Source: Macrolepiota albuminosa (taxonomy: Eukaryota; Basidiomycota; Agaricomycetes; Agaricales; Agaricaceae). Taken from it: a stretch of DNA of 64,000 bases. A program made the translations under genes and the position numbers. Each line of letters starts with the position of its first letter. The first letter of the stretch is position 1. Of this stretch, positions 11,539-23,724 are shown one piece after another. The DNA lies in assembly GCA_027475525.1 (NCBI GenBank), contig JAMWFC010000070.1, positions 124,001-188,000 on the forward strand, read 5' to 3'. The notes under the pieces are model-generated. The model was not told the origin of the DNA. It made no database searches and saw only the letters and a program-made list of their open reading frames with translations.

Positions 11539-12161
11539 TTACTTGCCGAAAATGGTCGCAAAGGTAGTACTCTTGTGTCTAGATAGAGCTTAGAATACAG
11601 AAAAAATAGCTACAGTGACGAAACTCACCCGATGAATGCACGTCCGGGGTCAATGAACGTACTTAGCATCGTTGTCCGTCAGTAGCCACATGTAATCTGA
11701 TCCATAGATCACTCACATATATCCACGATCCCCTTGAACGCCGAGCTTCTCCATGAAGAACTTGAAAAAGGCCTTGCTATACATCTCATTTGCTTCTTCG
11801 TTGAGGTTATCCAAGCTATACTATACCCAAATCAGCCGTACTCGGAATTTGTGGGAGGTCGAATACTATACAGACCACAGTCATTGTGAAGGCAGGATCC
11901 AAGGTGCCTTGGAAAGTAAGAATCTCATTGTAGGTATACTTGACGGTGATGTATAGTTCTGGTTTTTTCAAGGTTTCTGCGCTGAACTGTAGATGGCTTG
12001 ATAAAGCATCCCAGATGATCCAATGATATCATCAACCTTCGAAAATTCAAGCGCGAACTTCTTGGGATCAGTGACCTGGAATGTTCTTCAGAATCAAGAT
12101 ACATCAGTCGATAAGTTACAGAGTGAACCTTAACGTTCGTCGAAAGTTCGAGAGTTGGCAT
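11539..12161 (-). CDS. MIF-like tautomerase family protein
   Basis: The protein belongs to the macrophage migration inhibitory factor/tautomerase superfamily, whose members use an N-terminal proline as catalytic base after Met removal. It starts MPTLELSTNVKV, so the proline is present. Six small exons on the minus strand fit one frame: 12161-12129, 12075-12037, 11986-11876, 11820-11717, 11661-11629 and 11569-11539, totalling 351 nt (116 aa), the usual length. Other family marks are PKKFALEFSK, ITVKYTYNEILTF, NLNEEANEMYSKAFFKFF, EKLGV, ITFIDPGRAFIG and the end TTFATIFGK. Donor sites are partly non-consensus (GTTCAC, GTCTGT), so exact borders of the middle introns could shift by a codon. Confidence 0.85.
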
Positions 12162-12600
12162 GGTGGGAGTAAGGAACTACTGATTCCTGGTTCTCTGTTA
12201 ACCTTTTATCATATGTAACTCGTTGACGTCAGAAATTGGTCAGAAACTCAAAGGCTCTCCGGCATCCCGCTTCTTTCCCGTGAAGTGTACGCAAGATCAC
12301 ACAGGTATATTTGAGTAGATAGATCTCAATGAATAATATAGGTAAGGGCGGTCTGGTTGCTACATAAATTTCAGGGAAATGACTATGAAAAGCCTGAGGA
12401 TACACTGGATAACGTTGTAAAAAGATAAAGTAATATGGAAGACATCGATACCCTGTGCAGAGTGTGATTGTTCGGCACGATCGTGAGTGTCGTGAATGTT
12501 CGTCAACCATTGTAAATTGACGACGCGTTGCAAAATTGGCTCTGATTCCGGATCCAGAGCTTTAGAAGGCATGACTGTCACTTCTCGGGTTCTAATCGTC

Positions 12601-14531
12601 TCACAGACCCAGAGCAGCCATGTCCGCATGCATGTTTTGGATGAACCGACGCTGCAACCTTCCCAAGGATGTGTCAGGACGGGAGGTCTCCTCCAACTCT
12701 TCACAGAACAACTTGAGTGCCGCATATCTCGCTCGATCGGATGCAGAGATCTCGTTACCAGAAGGCTTGGTGTCTGCAGTCTCATCTTCATCATCTTCAT
12801 TGATTTCCTCATCATCGAACCAACAACTATGTGCCTCGATGCCGCCAGTGGTGCGCTGAGTATCCTTAACTCTGCCTTCACCGCCCGAGCCTTCGTCACC
12901 AAAGTCGCATGCGTTGTAGTCGTTTCCCATGTATGCATCTTCATCATGAGATCGATCGCCTGACGGGTCTGCATCAACCCCATAGTCCTCCGCATCGTAA
13001 GCAAAAGCAGCACGTGAAGCGGTATATATTTCTTGTTCTCCATTCGGGAAAGTAATGATAACGTTGCCGCCACTGCCGAAAGGATCCGTGAACAAGGGAG
13101 AAGGTAGATTGTCCATCTCAGCAGCGGAAGAGTAGAGGGGACATGCGTTATCGTTGTTATCGTCGTTGTCGCGAGCGCTTTCTTGGGAGTAGATCGAGGC
13201 CGAATCGACAGATTTGGGTGAGGCAGGAGGTAAGAATAGCCGCTCAGTACCGTTCAATCGCATGGGTGTACAAGGCTCGAAGGGCTCTTCTTTTTGCCAG
13301 GCTTGCATCAGAACTATGAGTGGGAATAAATTTCCGCGATCAAGGAGTTCCCGTGCGGTAGCCCATGTATAGCGGTTTTGTGCTCGAAATCCGTCTTTTG
13401 GAAAGTAATTATGAGTTTCAACAAAACGTTTGACAAAACGTTCTTTGAGCTTTCAGATAGTCAGATCAACAGAAGACTCGATCCTTTGCAGATCACGTAC
13501 AAATTCAGGCAAAGCAACCCACTCATGACGAGGAAGTAATTGATTGGTTTTGACGATATAACAGTCCCCCATATATCGGTAGAAAGGGCCGTCCACAATA
13601 CCTGGAATGTCAGGAAGCTGGAGGAAGACGCGGACAGCATGTCTACAGAAGAAATCGTGATCAGGGATTTGGGGAAGAACCGTCACACCCCTAGACGAAA
13701 CATGACGTTCAATCTGGTCAACACAAAAGTCGTAGTAGATGGCAGCATCATGTTTGTACGCCAGACGGTCACTACCGATAATATCTGTGTACCTGATTAG
13801 AAGAGCAGGGATAATTTCTAATTCCTGGAGAAAGTGGAATATGAGAAGCAGGATTATTATAGAGGAAAGAAGGAATCGTACGTCAGCGAATATATCCTCC
13901 AATGAAAATAAATCAACAGGCTTCATCATTTTATTGTTACTTGAGGTATAGTCCAACCCTCCAAGGGTCGCGAGGTCTGAATCTTCAAGCGTAGGCACAA
14001 GAGTACCTTCTTCAGCATCAGGGTGTTGAAAGGCAAAGTTGGTAAAATCAGCTTCCTCAGGAACACGAAGAGCAGATTCAAAAGCATCAACTTGATATTT
14101 CTGGTCGATATTTACATCGTATTGGGTAAGAGGAAACCTGTCCTGATCGTAATTGTTGAACTTGTGCGCCAGCGCACAGTGGTCTAGTAAAGGGCAAGGT
14201 TCCATGTCTTCATTCTCGGATCGACGATTGTAGCGCAGAAGCTCGCGGAAATTGAAGTGTCTCTTGATCGCAGAAAACATCGAACGAGACAGGATAGATA
14301 AAGAGGATATGGTGAGGACTCACGATAGTCCCCGGTTCTTAAATAGACGTGGAGAGTTTGCCACCAGTCATAGTAAGGAATGCTGGCCAAGGCCCAAGCG
14401 GAAAGCATGGAAGTGATGCAACCGAAATAAGTAAGTACATTGTTTGGGTAGAAACAGAAAAATCTCGATATAACGAAGGGATCTAGGCCGTTTTCGCCCG
14501 TTGAAATTCGAGGATAAAGCAGGAACATCAA
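12601..14531 (-). CDS. Protein of unknown function, acidic C-terminal half
   Basis: One minus-strand frame runs from about 14280 to 12601. It has a 57-nt in-frame intron (GTACGATTCC...CTCCAG) just after FSLEDIFAD and a single in-frame TGA at 13453-13455 (after SSVDLTI). Beyond the TGA the frame stays open and reads naturally (KERFVKRFVETHNYFPKD). An additional upstream exon lies at about 14531-14320 (LDPFVISRFFCFYPNNVLTY), joined by a GTGAGT intron whose phase I could not reconcile. The middle has SDRLAYKHDAAIYYDFCVD. The C-terminal 200 residues are very acidic (DDNNDNA, EEINEDDEDE). I do not recognise the family and propose no function. The TGA may be a sequencing error, a recent inactivation or an unrecognised splice. 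Confidence 0.55.
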
Positions 14532-15091
14532 CGAATAGTGTATTTCATAAGAATTTAACCAAATAGTTGAGTGGGGAGCGGGTGAGCATCGTTGATGCGG
14601 TGCAAAGCGTCTGGCCAGTGGATGTCGACAACCAAGTCACGAAAGCCAAAGAGGTCGTGACCATACGCGTGTTCATCGCATCACGTGGGAATTAATGCGT
14701 CAGGCTCAAAAATCCGTTTTTGGTGGAAACAAGCCAGCCTGAAGGCCCACACGCCTAGAGTCATCTTGTAATTCTGTTAGTGTTCCGACTGTCTCTGCTT
14801 ACGGTTGTACTTGCTTCTACACTGTTTAATTCTTAGAGATACTTAGCTTGTGCCGTTCTATCTTCATTTCTGACTCGAGGGAGAGAGGAAGCATGACGCA
14901 AACACTCGGAGATTCCAAGTTCTCAAGGCTTTAGTTTCTAACCCTTCAAGCCACAGTTGCTAACACACAGTCACCCTCAACAAATGTTGGACCCTTAATG
15001 TGGCCTAGTTCTTTTGAAGATAAGATAAGATAATGGCCGTTACATATCCCCATCCGGGCAGTGCAGGAGAGCAACCCGTTTCCCTTCTCCC
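14532..15091. other. Divergent promoter region
   Basis: About 560 bases between the unknown minus-strand gene and the plus-strand senescence-domain gene. The left part may hold further 5' coding sequence of the unknown gene; nothing else is supported. Confidence 0.35.
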
Positions 15092-16763
15092 ATGTCGACC
15101 CCAGAGGCCTTCGTATTATTGACACTCCCAAATGCCACTCTTTCGTTCTGCGGTCTCGTTGAGACCGGTGTCCTCAACCTCGACTGCGTGACTGTCCAAG
15201 TCCCCAACACCTCTAATCCAGTCGATCGGGACGTCTATCTCGTTCTTCATCTGAGTTCAATTGAAATTCCATTAGATCCTGAACGGATAATTCAAAGGAC
15301 AGATGGGCAAGGGCAGCGAGTGTACACGATCTTCGACCCCACAAAGTCTGGTTCACCGGATATCGTCATTTCTGTGTTTCTGCCCAGTCCAACAGAGACG
15401 AACCTTACTCTTCTGGAAGACCTTGCGACGTTTGAGACAATTCTAGCACAGTATGCTACGGAGTTCCGCAGTACACCCAATGCCACGGATGTTAAATTAC
15501 CCGCTACTCCACATGCCAACGAGCTCATTGGATCAGGTTTTCCTGGAGCATACGGGGATCTGAGAGGTCACCTTGTTGTCGTTAACGAAGAAACTGGAGA
15601 AGTCATGGCACAGTTTGATAAATCTACGTTCGACCTCAAGGAAGATCCGCAGATTCATGAGCACGGGCATGAAAATGACGCAGTAGTTATTGAGGTGCCG
15701 GATAACCGACCAGGAGACGAACAGGATGCAACTGCGCTCCAAATGTTTGCTCGCGCTGTACCCCCGGACCAACAGGATTTGATCACAAAATCCGCTACAG
15801 TCGTCAGGTGTGTTCCTACCTTTTAAGCTTTGAGTACATTCGCTCAGCACGTATACTTTCAGTCATGCGATCTCAACCACGACGAATCTGTTATTAACAG
15901 CAATAACCACCGCCTCAGACTACTATATCTCCCATTCTAAGCCGTCGCCACACCACTCTGCATCTCCATCCCCAGCAGGTACCTCGACACCGCCTCCACG
16001 CGCTCTCGTCTTCTTGACTTCTGAACGAACGCGTAAAGGCCTCGCAAGCGTTCACGCAGTCAGCAGCCAAGCCGTCAAAGTCAGCTCGAAAACAGTCTCA
16101 ACCATTGACACCATGATCCGGCGTGCAATGGGCAGCAAACCAAAGCGGGAGCGCCTCTTTTCCAAACCAGCTACCCCCAATAAACTTTCCCCAACCTCAT
16201 CCTCTCCTGGAACTTCTTCGCCATTTCCGCCACGAATGCCGTCGCCTTCACATGCTCATCTTTCGCCTCCGCCAGGATTCGCTGGCCAGCCTTTCACGTC
16301 CACTGATGGAAAGCCCCCACTCCCGCCGCGCCGCTCTCCGTCTCCTGTGCCCCACCTTCCGTCTCGGGCTTCTCCAGGGCCATCAGGCAAGCCTACGATT
16401 GTGGCACCCCAACCACGCGCCCCGCTTTCGAAAAAGGAGCGGATTTTGCTGTCTGCCGACCTCATATTATCGACAATTGATCATGATACCCGGAGGTTAC
16501 TGGATACTGGTTCCGCATCGATCAGTTCAATCATGGGCCACAAGTATGTTCATCTTTTTTTTTCGTATTTCATACACAGATTGAGCGTGTTTTTCTTGGT
16601 TAGGTATGGGCCAGAGGCCGCTGAGACGTCGCAAATGCTAGCTGGGACTGCGCGTAATGCTGGTTTGGTGTATGTCGATTTACGTGGAATTGGGCGGCGT
16701 GCAATCTTGAAGAGGGCTGGAAAGCAGTTTGTCAAGGGACGCTTTTCGAGTAATAAAGGTTAG
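15092..16763 (+). CDS. Senescence/spartin-domain protein
   Basis: Three exons, 15092-15807, 15863-16543 and 16604-16763, total 1557 nt (518 aa) in frame. The start MSTPEAFVLLTLPNATLSF and an N-terminal beta-rich part lead to the C-terminal senescence (spartin-like) region, which begins AISTTTNLLLTAITTASDYY and ends QMLAGTARNAGLVYVDLRGIG...RAGKQFVKGRF. A long Pro/Ser-rich linker (SPSPVPHLPSRASPGPSGKP and similar) splits it at about residues 300-400. Proteins of this family associate with membranes or lipid droplets. The fungal members are poorly studied, so the role here is inferred from the domain only. Introns have GTGTGT...TTTCAG and GTATGT...GGTTAG borders. Confidence 0.75.
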
Positions 16764-18245
16764 AATTCTCAATACTCTGGAGTATCAGCATTTCTTCGCT
16801 TTCGTGGGATGGAACAGTTGATTTTATACCTATTCCTTCAATTATCGTGTAGGGGCTGAAGCACTAGGAGATTGCTAGAACATTAAGTTTGTATTGGTAG
16901 GATATTCAGACTTTGACAGTCAATCAGGTGATTTAGATGTTCCGTATGCCAGTGGTCGGTACTATCACGTGTTATGGCTTTCAAAAGGGTTGGGAGTTTC
17001 AAAATCCAGAATACTAAGAGATCGTGGACATGGAGCCACTGATCTTTCAAGCGATATATTAGTTCAATAGGAGTACAACATAGTTGACCACAAAAATGAA
17101 GGGATACACATCTATCTATGTTGCGATATAGTCAACAAGAATAGAAAATGGAGAAAATTGTATTCAAAGGGTTCCGGAATTAAGTGTCAGTGAGCAAATC
17201 AGTACCAAAGTCTCCAAGAGTCTTATAGACCTCTCAGAGAAGTAATCTTCACGATTTTAGAACATCCTGACGTGTGAGGCATGAGATACAAGAAACAAGG
17301 TATTTGAGCGTGACTTACCGTGTGCTCAATTGCCGTAGCGGAGTTGAAATTTCCCCTATGAGTCAGCGTTATGATGTGTGACAAAAGTTTTGAAACTCCC
17401 AACTTTTGGGACACGCCCTACCGGCATCGTCCCGACACAACAACACGTCCACCATTCTCAAATCTGGTCTGGGAGTGTCTTGTTCGAAATTTATCGCACC
17501 GACTACAGAAGTCCGATTGAAATAGAGTATTGTCGATGTCTCTTAATTTACAAATTGGTAAAATTTTTGAAACTCCCAACCAACGATAGTATGTATTTAC
17601 TGACATCGGATGTGGATGATGGATGAAAGCAATAACTGATTCGAAGACGATCACAGGTGGAAGTTTACAGCGTAGGTTTTAGCAAATCAACGTCTTTCTT
17701 CAATCTCACTGCGGCTAATATTGTGACAACGACGCGCCGGAAACGCAGTGCGCGGGGTAAATCTATTAAAGTCACTCTGGTTCTCTTTCCCCTGCGCAGC
17801 CCTCAACCGACAGAGTTCTTACAAAGAATAGATCATAAGGACACGGTTACACGGTTACTTACACATTTTATACTTATTGGTGTAGCACATACATAGACTA
17901 CCCCCGCTTCATAGCTCATTTTTGTAGCTTGCCGGCGGTTAGATTCCAAACTCATCGTAATCATCGCAATAGACAAAAAGCCCAGGCACGTAGCACCAGA
18001 ACTGGTGCTAACAGCGTTGTCCGCGTGAGTCACGATGTGACATCAGAAGACATCCCAAAATGTCCCATAGAAAAGGTAATTCTCGTTCGTAGAGGCCAGT
18101 TTGACGTTTCTCTTGGAGTGGCATCACGACGTAGAAGCTCAATGTCAGGGAATCACGTACATGTCCCTATTTGGAATTGTATTCACGACACTGGGTATCC
18201 GGGTCGGAATTTGGAGAGGGGCCAGAACATTGGCGCGCAAAAACC
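16764..18245. other. Intergenic region with an inverted and direct repeat
   Basis: No gene is supported. GTTGGGAGTTTCAAAA (16989-17004) is the exact reverse complement of TTTTGAAACTCCCAAC at 17388-17403, giving 16-bp terminal inverted repeats around 415 bp. The second motif occurs again in the same orientation at about 17567-17582. This may be a small non-autonomous DNA transposon. I see no clear target duplication at the ends and no coding content inside. Confidence 0.4.
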
Positions 18246-19374
18246 ATGGTGGTCAATACCAGATTCAGCACCTACATTAAGTCAGAGCTGTCTGGTATCC
18301 TACCTAGCGATCTCAAGCGCGAGATACTTGAGACAGCAGCCTATCTCAACCCAGATTTCGCTCTGCGCCTGGCCGTCGTCTCGCGTGACGTCCAGCCATG
18401 GTAAGTGATTCCACCCTGTGCCCCAGCGCATCTCACGCCAAACAGGGCGGAGCGCTTCATCTATCGAGAGCTTTACTTCAGCGGTCAACGATCTTATCAC
18501 CATCTGGACGATGATGCGTTAAACAAGCCTCATCAGCTCCAGAGATTCAAGGTTGTGTTGAAGGCGCGTCCGCCATCTTTCTTCGCCGAGTACGTTCGCG
18601 CGCTACATTTTGATGGGATTTGCGATGCGGAGGATGTTCTTCCTATCATCCAGGTTTGTACGGGTGTCACGAACTTTGGAATGTACGCTTCCTTTGAGGG
18701 TCCAAGAGCATCTGAGATTGTTCCCATTGTGCACTCATTACCACTACATACTCTATTCATCTCCAACCAGAACCTGGCGGCTCTGTTCACGCTTGGCATT
18801 TCCCCTAAACCATCGGTAAATGAAGGTTCTTCGGAGAGGCACGTGGATGGGGCCTCACACGATACTTCATCGGCCAAGGCTCCTCTCGCACCTCTAACCC
18901 CCCAATCTTCCCTGCACACTCTCAGGCGTCTAGGGCTCATCGATGGCTTTGAGTACCCTACTGAACATTTTCCCGCGCTCACACACCTCGCCCTCATTCC
19001 CGACTCCGAGGACAAGGTCATCCATCAAGTCGAAGCTTCCCTTGAGAACAGGCGTATTGAGTCGGTTGTTGTGATGCTAAACTTCATCAACGCCCCTCGC
19101 CAGACCAAAACGCTTGGCAGATTAAGAGACATTACTGATCCAAGACTTGTCTTGTTCACGCTTCCGGTATCGCCGTCCCGGTATTTTGAGGACGATCTCT
19201 GGGATCTTGCAAACGAATTTCCAGACGAGGATCAGCCAATCAGTAAGTCCCTTGAGGTTGTGATGATCATGGCGTGCTAATCGTTATAATAATATAGCCT
19301 ATCTAGAAGAGGTTCCAGGTCCAAGGATCCTTTCTTTCCTGGAGTTAATGGAAAATGAGAGTGATAATCGATGA
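18246..19374 (+). CDS. F-box-like protein of Agaricomycete type
   Basis: Exons 18246-18400, 18446-19242 and 19298-19374 total 1029 nt (342 aa). The N-terminus has the short F-box-like pattern seen in many mushroom proteins: LPSDLKREILETAAYLNPD, then LRLAVVSRDVQPWAERFIYR. F-box proteins link substrates to SCF ubiquitin ligases through Skp1. The remainder has irregular leucine-rich repeat-like segments (HLHTLFISNQNL-like, LHTLRRLGLIDGF, ALTHLALIPD) that in this class probably bind a partner. Introns start GTAAGT. These families are large and fast-evolving, so no specific substrate can be proposed. Confidence 0.65.
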
Positions 19375-20033
19375 AATGACGTGGTCGCATGTTGATCGAT
19401 GCTCCTCTGGATGATCCATGTTTGTATGCTAAGCCTTCAAGAGATCCTTTAACAACGTCCCGCCTGCGCTCGTGGAATAAAAAACTGTGTATTTTATCCA
19501 TCATCGTTGCAGCAGCTTTTAAGCCGTGGCACCACCCCACTTGAATACACCTTGTGGCGCTGTGTATCAGACCTTGGAAGTAGGTGCACACGAAAGGAAA
19601 TGTTTCGAAGTTTGAACCTGGCCTTATTATCACTGACAGCAAAGAACCTGGTTCCTTAATTGGGTTTAGCCATCCACTTCATCAACAATCTTTGTTTTTT
19701 TTTCGGAGTAGAAATTAAAGGAAGCTTTGTAACAAAATCAGCAAGAATTTGTACGAGGAGTCTGTTTGATCCCTATCAGTATTGATAGGCTAATCAATAC
19801 TCAGATAATGTTAAACCGTCATCTGCATCCTCTTTGCGGCCCACGTTGACTTACTCATTTATTTCAATCATGGAATCAAGCCCACGATTTGCCTCAAACT
19901 ATCTGTGCCTATGAGACTATTTTCTTGACTTCATGCAAAGACCGTATCTGGTGGTTGATGTCCATACTAGTTCTTGTCTCTACTTCTTAACCACTACTTC
20001 AAGTCTGGATATACGAGATTCACGAGGTAAGTG
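19375..20033. other. Intergenic region between two convergent genes
   Basis: AT-rich 3' flanks of the F-box-like gene (+) and the membrane protein gene (-). No gene or repeat that I can support. Confidence 0.4.
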
Positions 20034-21202
20034 CTAATCTACGCATGTCCTCGTTTCAGTGTGTACACGTATCCCTGCGCCTGAGATGCTGCCTCCGTAG
20101 GGTTGCCCTTCGCAATCTATTTCAGTGACATGTAGCTTTGGCTTGTTTCCTGATTTGTCGATACAAGCCAGTATAAGCGTTGGTGCGATTCCCTGGAGCT
20201 CATGTCATCTTTTCTATAAAAAAAAATGGAGTGAAGAAACTCGACGTACGTTACATGCCCTCCAGAAAGCGAACGCATATTCAAATGGAGAGCCAGGAAC
20301 AACGTAAGTGATGAGTGCAAAAAGAGTTGCGAAGCAGTACAACGCTGCTGATTCGATAAGAATCTTAATTATTGAAGCGTAGGAATGCATTCCCCCTGCA
20401 TTTATGAGGCGATAGATGATCGAAGCAGTGCAGAAGATCGGTGTAACTAACATCAGGGACCAAAAGGCTGTTAAGCAGCTAGTGCTATTCAGTCGAGATA
20501 TAGCTTGATCAAGTTCAACAGCAGACATCACTTGGGCCCAGTATCAACGAACGGAGACATGGCTGACTGGATTTGACAAACCTATGGCGAATATGGTGAA
20601 TGCCATGGGAATAATGGTGATCTTCCACTGTCTTTTCCAAACGATGAAAGTCCTCCATATCTGTCAAAATATAGCCAGGACTTGTCATCAGGACAACGAT
20701 ATGTAGATGGATGACATTACTGCCACTTACCGAGATGCAGTCAGCAAGGAACACGGCCACGGCTTCCAATACATTCGTTGCAAGAAACCAGGTAGGGTAC
20801 TCGCTTAAGGCTGTGGCAATCGACTCTGGAGAGTCACCGTGGACAATGAATGCATGCCAAACGTATGCCCAGTACACTGCGAGATCGGCAGTTGTTACGA
20901 CAAAAAGTAGAGTCATGATGACAGTCATTGCCGGCCGAAACTGCTTCTGAAGAATATCAAAGCCAGACCCTATGAGAATCGAAGCATAAAAAAGGCTGGA
21001 TATGTATCAAGATGAACTAGCGACATACAGATCTTAGACAGCGCAACTAGGAACACAACGAAATAAATGCCTAGAGTTAAAGAATAGTTAAAATCTGGCT
21101 AAGCTGTCGGCAAAACAGACAATTTGACTTACCTTGCAACAACGCCGCAAAAATTATTGCATTAAAGTAGGTCTCGATGAATTGTTTTGTCATTACATCC
21201 AT
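20034..21202 (-). CDS. Seven-helix membrane protein of an Agaricomycete-specific family
   Basis: Six exons on the minus strand (21202-21133, 21070-21029, 20969-20731, 20660-20582, 20530-20250, 20192-20034) total 870 nt, 289 aa in frame. Hydrophobic stretches alternate with short loops: NAIIFAALLQGIYFVVFLVA, MTVIMTLLFVVTTADLAVYW, ATNVLEAVAVFLADCI, ITIIPMAFTIFAI, TAFWSLMLVTPIFCTASIIY, SAALYCFATLFALITYVV and, before the end, GIAPTLILACID. The order LADC...IW, ESAALY and GIAPTLI is typical of a large uncharacterised mushroom family of GPCR-like topology. Ligand and signalling role are unknown. Introns carry GTAAGT/GTATGT donors. The start is the first Met of the hydrophobic N-terminus; an upstream exon is possible. 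Confidence 0.7.
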
Positions 21203-22657
21203 GATCCCAAGCTGAAGACAGGAGGAAAAAAAGTTTCAATAGTACTTCTTTTATAGCAGTCTCAACAAACATCATACAGCTGAACTGATCGTTGAATCTA
21301 CGGATGCTCCAGGAACCGGGAACATAAGTTGACAAACGCAACCTGTTATTAGACATCTTTCTATAAGTAGCATCCTTCTTGATTTCGCATTTGAATGGCA
21401 TTAATCTAAGCGCTCAAAAAATGTTCGTTCCGGAAGTAAATGAACTTCGAAAGACGTTTCTCGCCCATGATAATAAACATGTTCGGAGGCTTGTATGAGA
21501 AGTCGACACTGAGCATATAATATAACAAACACGTTGTTATATGAGTCTGAGCTATGCCAAAAGATCGTTCGAAATTTCACGATCAAGTTGCATTTGTCTC
21601 CTTTGTCTCCGGTCAGGACATGATGACATGATGATATCCTAAGATGGTGTGATCATGATATCGATGTAAGGATCTTGGAAACCCGGAGATAGAGAACTTA
21701 CATTCCAACTTGATACGCGAGTCACAAATCACGAATCACGGCTGTGGTGCATTGGTCTGAGACTACTTAGTCACCATAGAGAAGACTGTTCTGTTAGTAT
21801 ATATTTTCTCATGGGTCAACAAAAGGTTTGAACGTTGAACATACCTTCCAAAGCTTAGTGGAGCATGTAAGGGTGTTCATGAATACTTAGAAAGGCTTAA
21901 GGCACAAACTATGTTGTTAGATCCATTTGCATGCAGAAGGGATCTAAGCTGTTCTTTGAAATAGTAAAACTAGGTGGAGAATGGACTATTCAATGATGAT
22001 CAATGGAAAATCATGTAGAATAGTTCATAGTAGGTACAGCAGTTCCCTCGTCACGCAAGCTCAACATCACTTTCTGTTTTCCAGTATGGCTACTGTTTTG
22101 GAGGTCATGGAGATACGCAACTCACAAAACCATCATGATCATCTTGAGGGAGAATAAGCTGTATTGTCATAGTAAGATACTGCCCAAAGATGACACTATC
22201 ACCATCGCCCAAAGATCGATGGCAGTCCTGCCGATCTCGCTGGAAAGAACTCAGGAAGCATGGTATAGGGCACGTTGAATTAAATTGGAGTTAGCAGTCA
22301 GCAGTCAGCATGGATATTGATTTGCCAGATACTAAAGTCACAGATTCAGATTTCTATCACAGTGTGAGGAAGCAGAGGTCACATACAGAATAACAACGTT
22401 CAGCAGAGCAAACAAAGACCTTTCTATGTCAGTCAGGAGGTCGTATTCTGAGTATCTTGTATTCCGTATTCCAGGAATGAGCAACAAAAGCACTGAAGCT
22501 CGATTGGTTTAAGCAATGCTGTAAGAATGGTCGATGTTGCGAGCAGATATATACATGGGCATTGTCTTCGAAACTCTTACAGTCGCAACCGAGAGAACTT
22601 ATATGCGGCAGCGCCCACATGACAATAATCACGTGACTTACCCCAACTATTTCATCC
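21203..22657. other. Intergenic region left of a copia relic
   Basis: About 1.45 kb upstream of the membrane protein gene. Only short, unrelated open stretches; no family, RNA gene or repeat recognised. Confidence 0.35.
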
Positions 22658-22832
22658 TGGATGTTCTTACGTTTCTTTATTCTTATACGTGAACATCCAG
22701 GTACGTAGTATAGTCATTCTAATCATTCCAATACATTTGTTCTTATACGTGAACATCCAGTCAATACGTTAGAGTCATCTAAGTCTTTTCAGTGTTCTCA
22801 GTCTGTGACTTTAGGTACATACGACTGCAACA

Positions 22833-22844
22833 GGTTACGGGCCC
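22833..22844 (+). promoter_or_regulatory. Primer-binding site of the deleted copia element (half-tRNA-iMet type)
   Basis: GGTTACGGGCCC follows the LTR end CA directly. Apart from one base it equals the site of the complete copia element at 26161 and is complementary to the anticodon stem-loop of initiator tRNA-Met (GGGCCCAUAACC). This is the half-tRNA priming known for Drosophila copia and yeast Ty5. Confidence 0.7.
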
Positions 22845-22925
22845 CTGCCCACAGATTCTGACACTGAAGAACAATTCCTTATACCTTTTCCACAACACTC
22901 ACATAAGTTTTCATCTCCGTGAAAA

Positions 22926-23612
22926 ATGGACGACGTCACCAACGGCTACCGATCACCGATGTCGAAACTCGGTACCATTAAATACATCGAATGGGAAAAG
23001 TCTATGTATGGACGACTTATGTCAGTCGGCGGAGCCCGCATAGTCACCGGAGAAGAATTACCTCCGCTCCTCGAGCCCAGCAACCCCACGTCTTTTGCCG
23101 CGTGGAGTTCCTACCAGCTCAGAAGTGACAGAGCGGCCGGAGAAATATATCAGTGGCTCGACGAAGGCAATAAGATTCACGTTGACGCAATTCGCAACAG
23201 GCCGAAGGAAATGTGGGATAAGCTTAGAAGTATCCACTCGAAATCAACCCCGAACGCTCGTCTCAACTCCCTAAGCGACCTTTTGAGTATTAGAAAGAAG
23301 GATGATGAGTCATTGACGGACCTCTGCACACGCGTCGAAGGTGCCATGCAGCGTATCCGTGCGCTTCGACCCCCACCAATTGTCGGCCCTCACGGTGTCA
23401 CCACTCAGACATATACTCTTGAGGTGCTCGATGACGAGCTGTCAATCATGGCTATGATACGCGCGCTCCCACGAGAAAAATATGGATCTTTCATATCGTC
23501 CGTACTCATGCTCAATAGTCTCACGAAAGAGGCTGTGCTCGAAGCATTCCGTACAGAAGAAACTCAGCGGCGCGCAGCAGAAGAGGAAGTTACATACGTT
23601 AGAGTCATCTAA
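22926..23612 (+). pseudogene. Truncated copia Gag
   Basis: A 228-residue frame starting MDDVTNGYRSPMSKLG. It resembles the UBN2-type Gag of Ty1/copia elements: AWSSYQLRSDRAAGEIYQWL, then MWDKLRSIHS, LSDLLSIRKKDDESLTDLC and IRALPREKYGSFISSVLML. Gag of this type forms the virus-like particle. The zinc knuckle expected downstream is missing. The last six codons (TYVRVI) and the stop come from LTR sequence, showing that the deletion breakpoint lies at about 23594. Confidence 0.75.
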
Positions 23613-23724
23613 GTGTTTTCAGTGTTCTCAGTCTGTGACTTTAGGTACATACGACTGCAACATAAAGTTCCAGTTTTTCCCTCAAAAACTGGCACGAACT
23701 TGGCCTCCAACGCTGCCTGGCAAG

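Larger units (their letters stand above)
22658..23662 (+). mobile_element. Internally deleted Ty1/copia element (LTR-gag-partial LTR)
   Basis: The last 69 bases of the left LTR (22764-22832, ATACGTTAGAG...GACTGCAACA) recur at 23594-23662 with one mismatch (AAGTC versus AAGTG). The left copy is followed at once by a primer-binding site and a gag gene. The right copy follows the truncated gag with no pol. The left LTR probably begins near 22658 (TGGATGTTC) and contains a 60-bp-spaced direct repeat of TCTTATACGTGAACATCCAG. The simplest reading is one deletion that fused gag to the inside of the 3' LTR. I found no target duplication, so the outer left border is approximate. Confidence 0.7.

Noticed and set aside
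12496..12963. Plus-strand 155-codon frame
   Set aside because: Shadow of the acidic C-terminal coding region on the minus strand.
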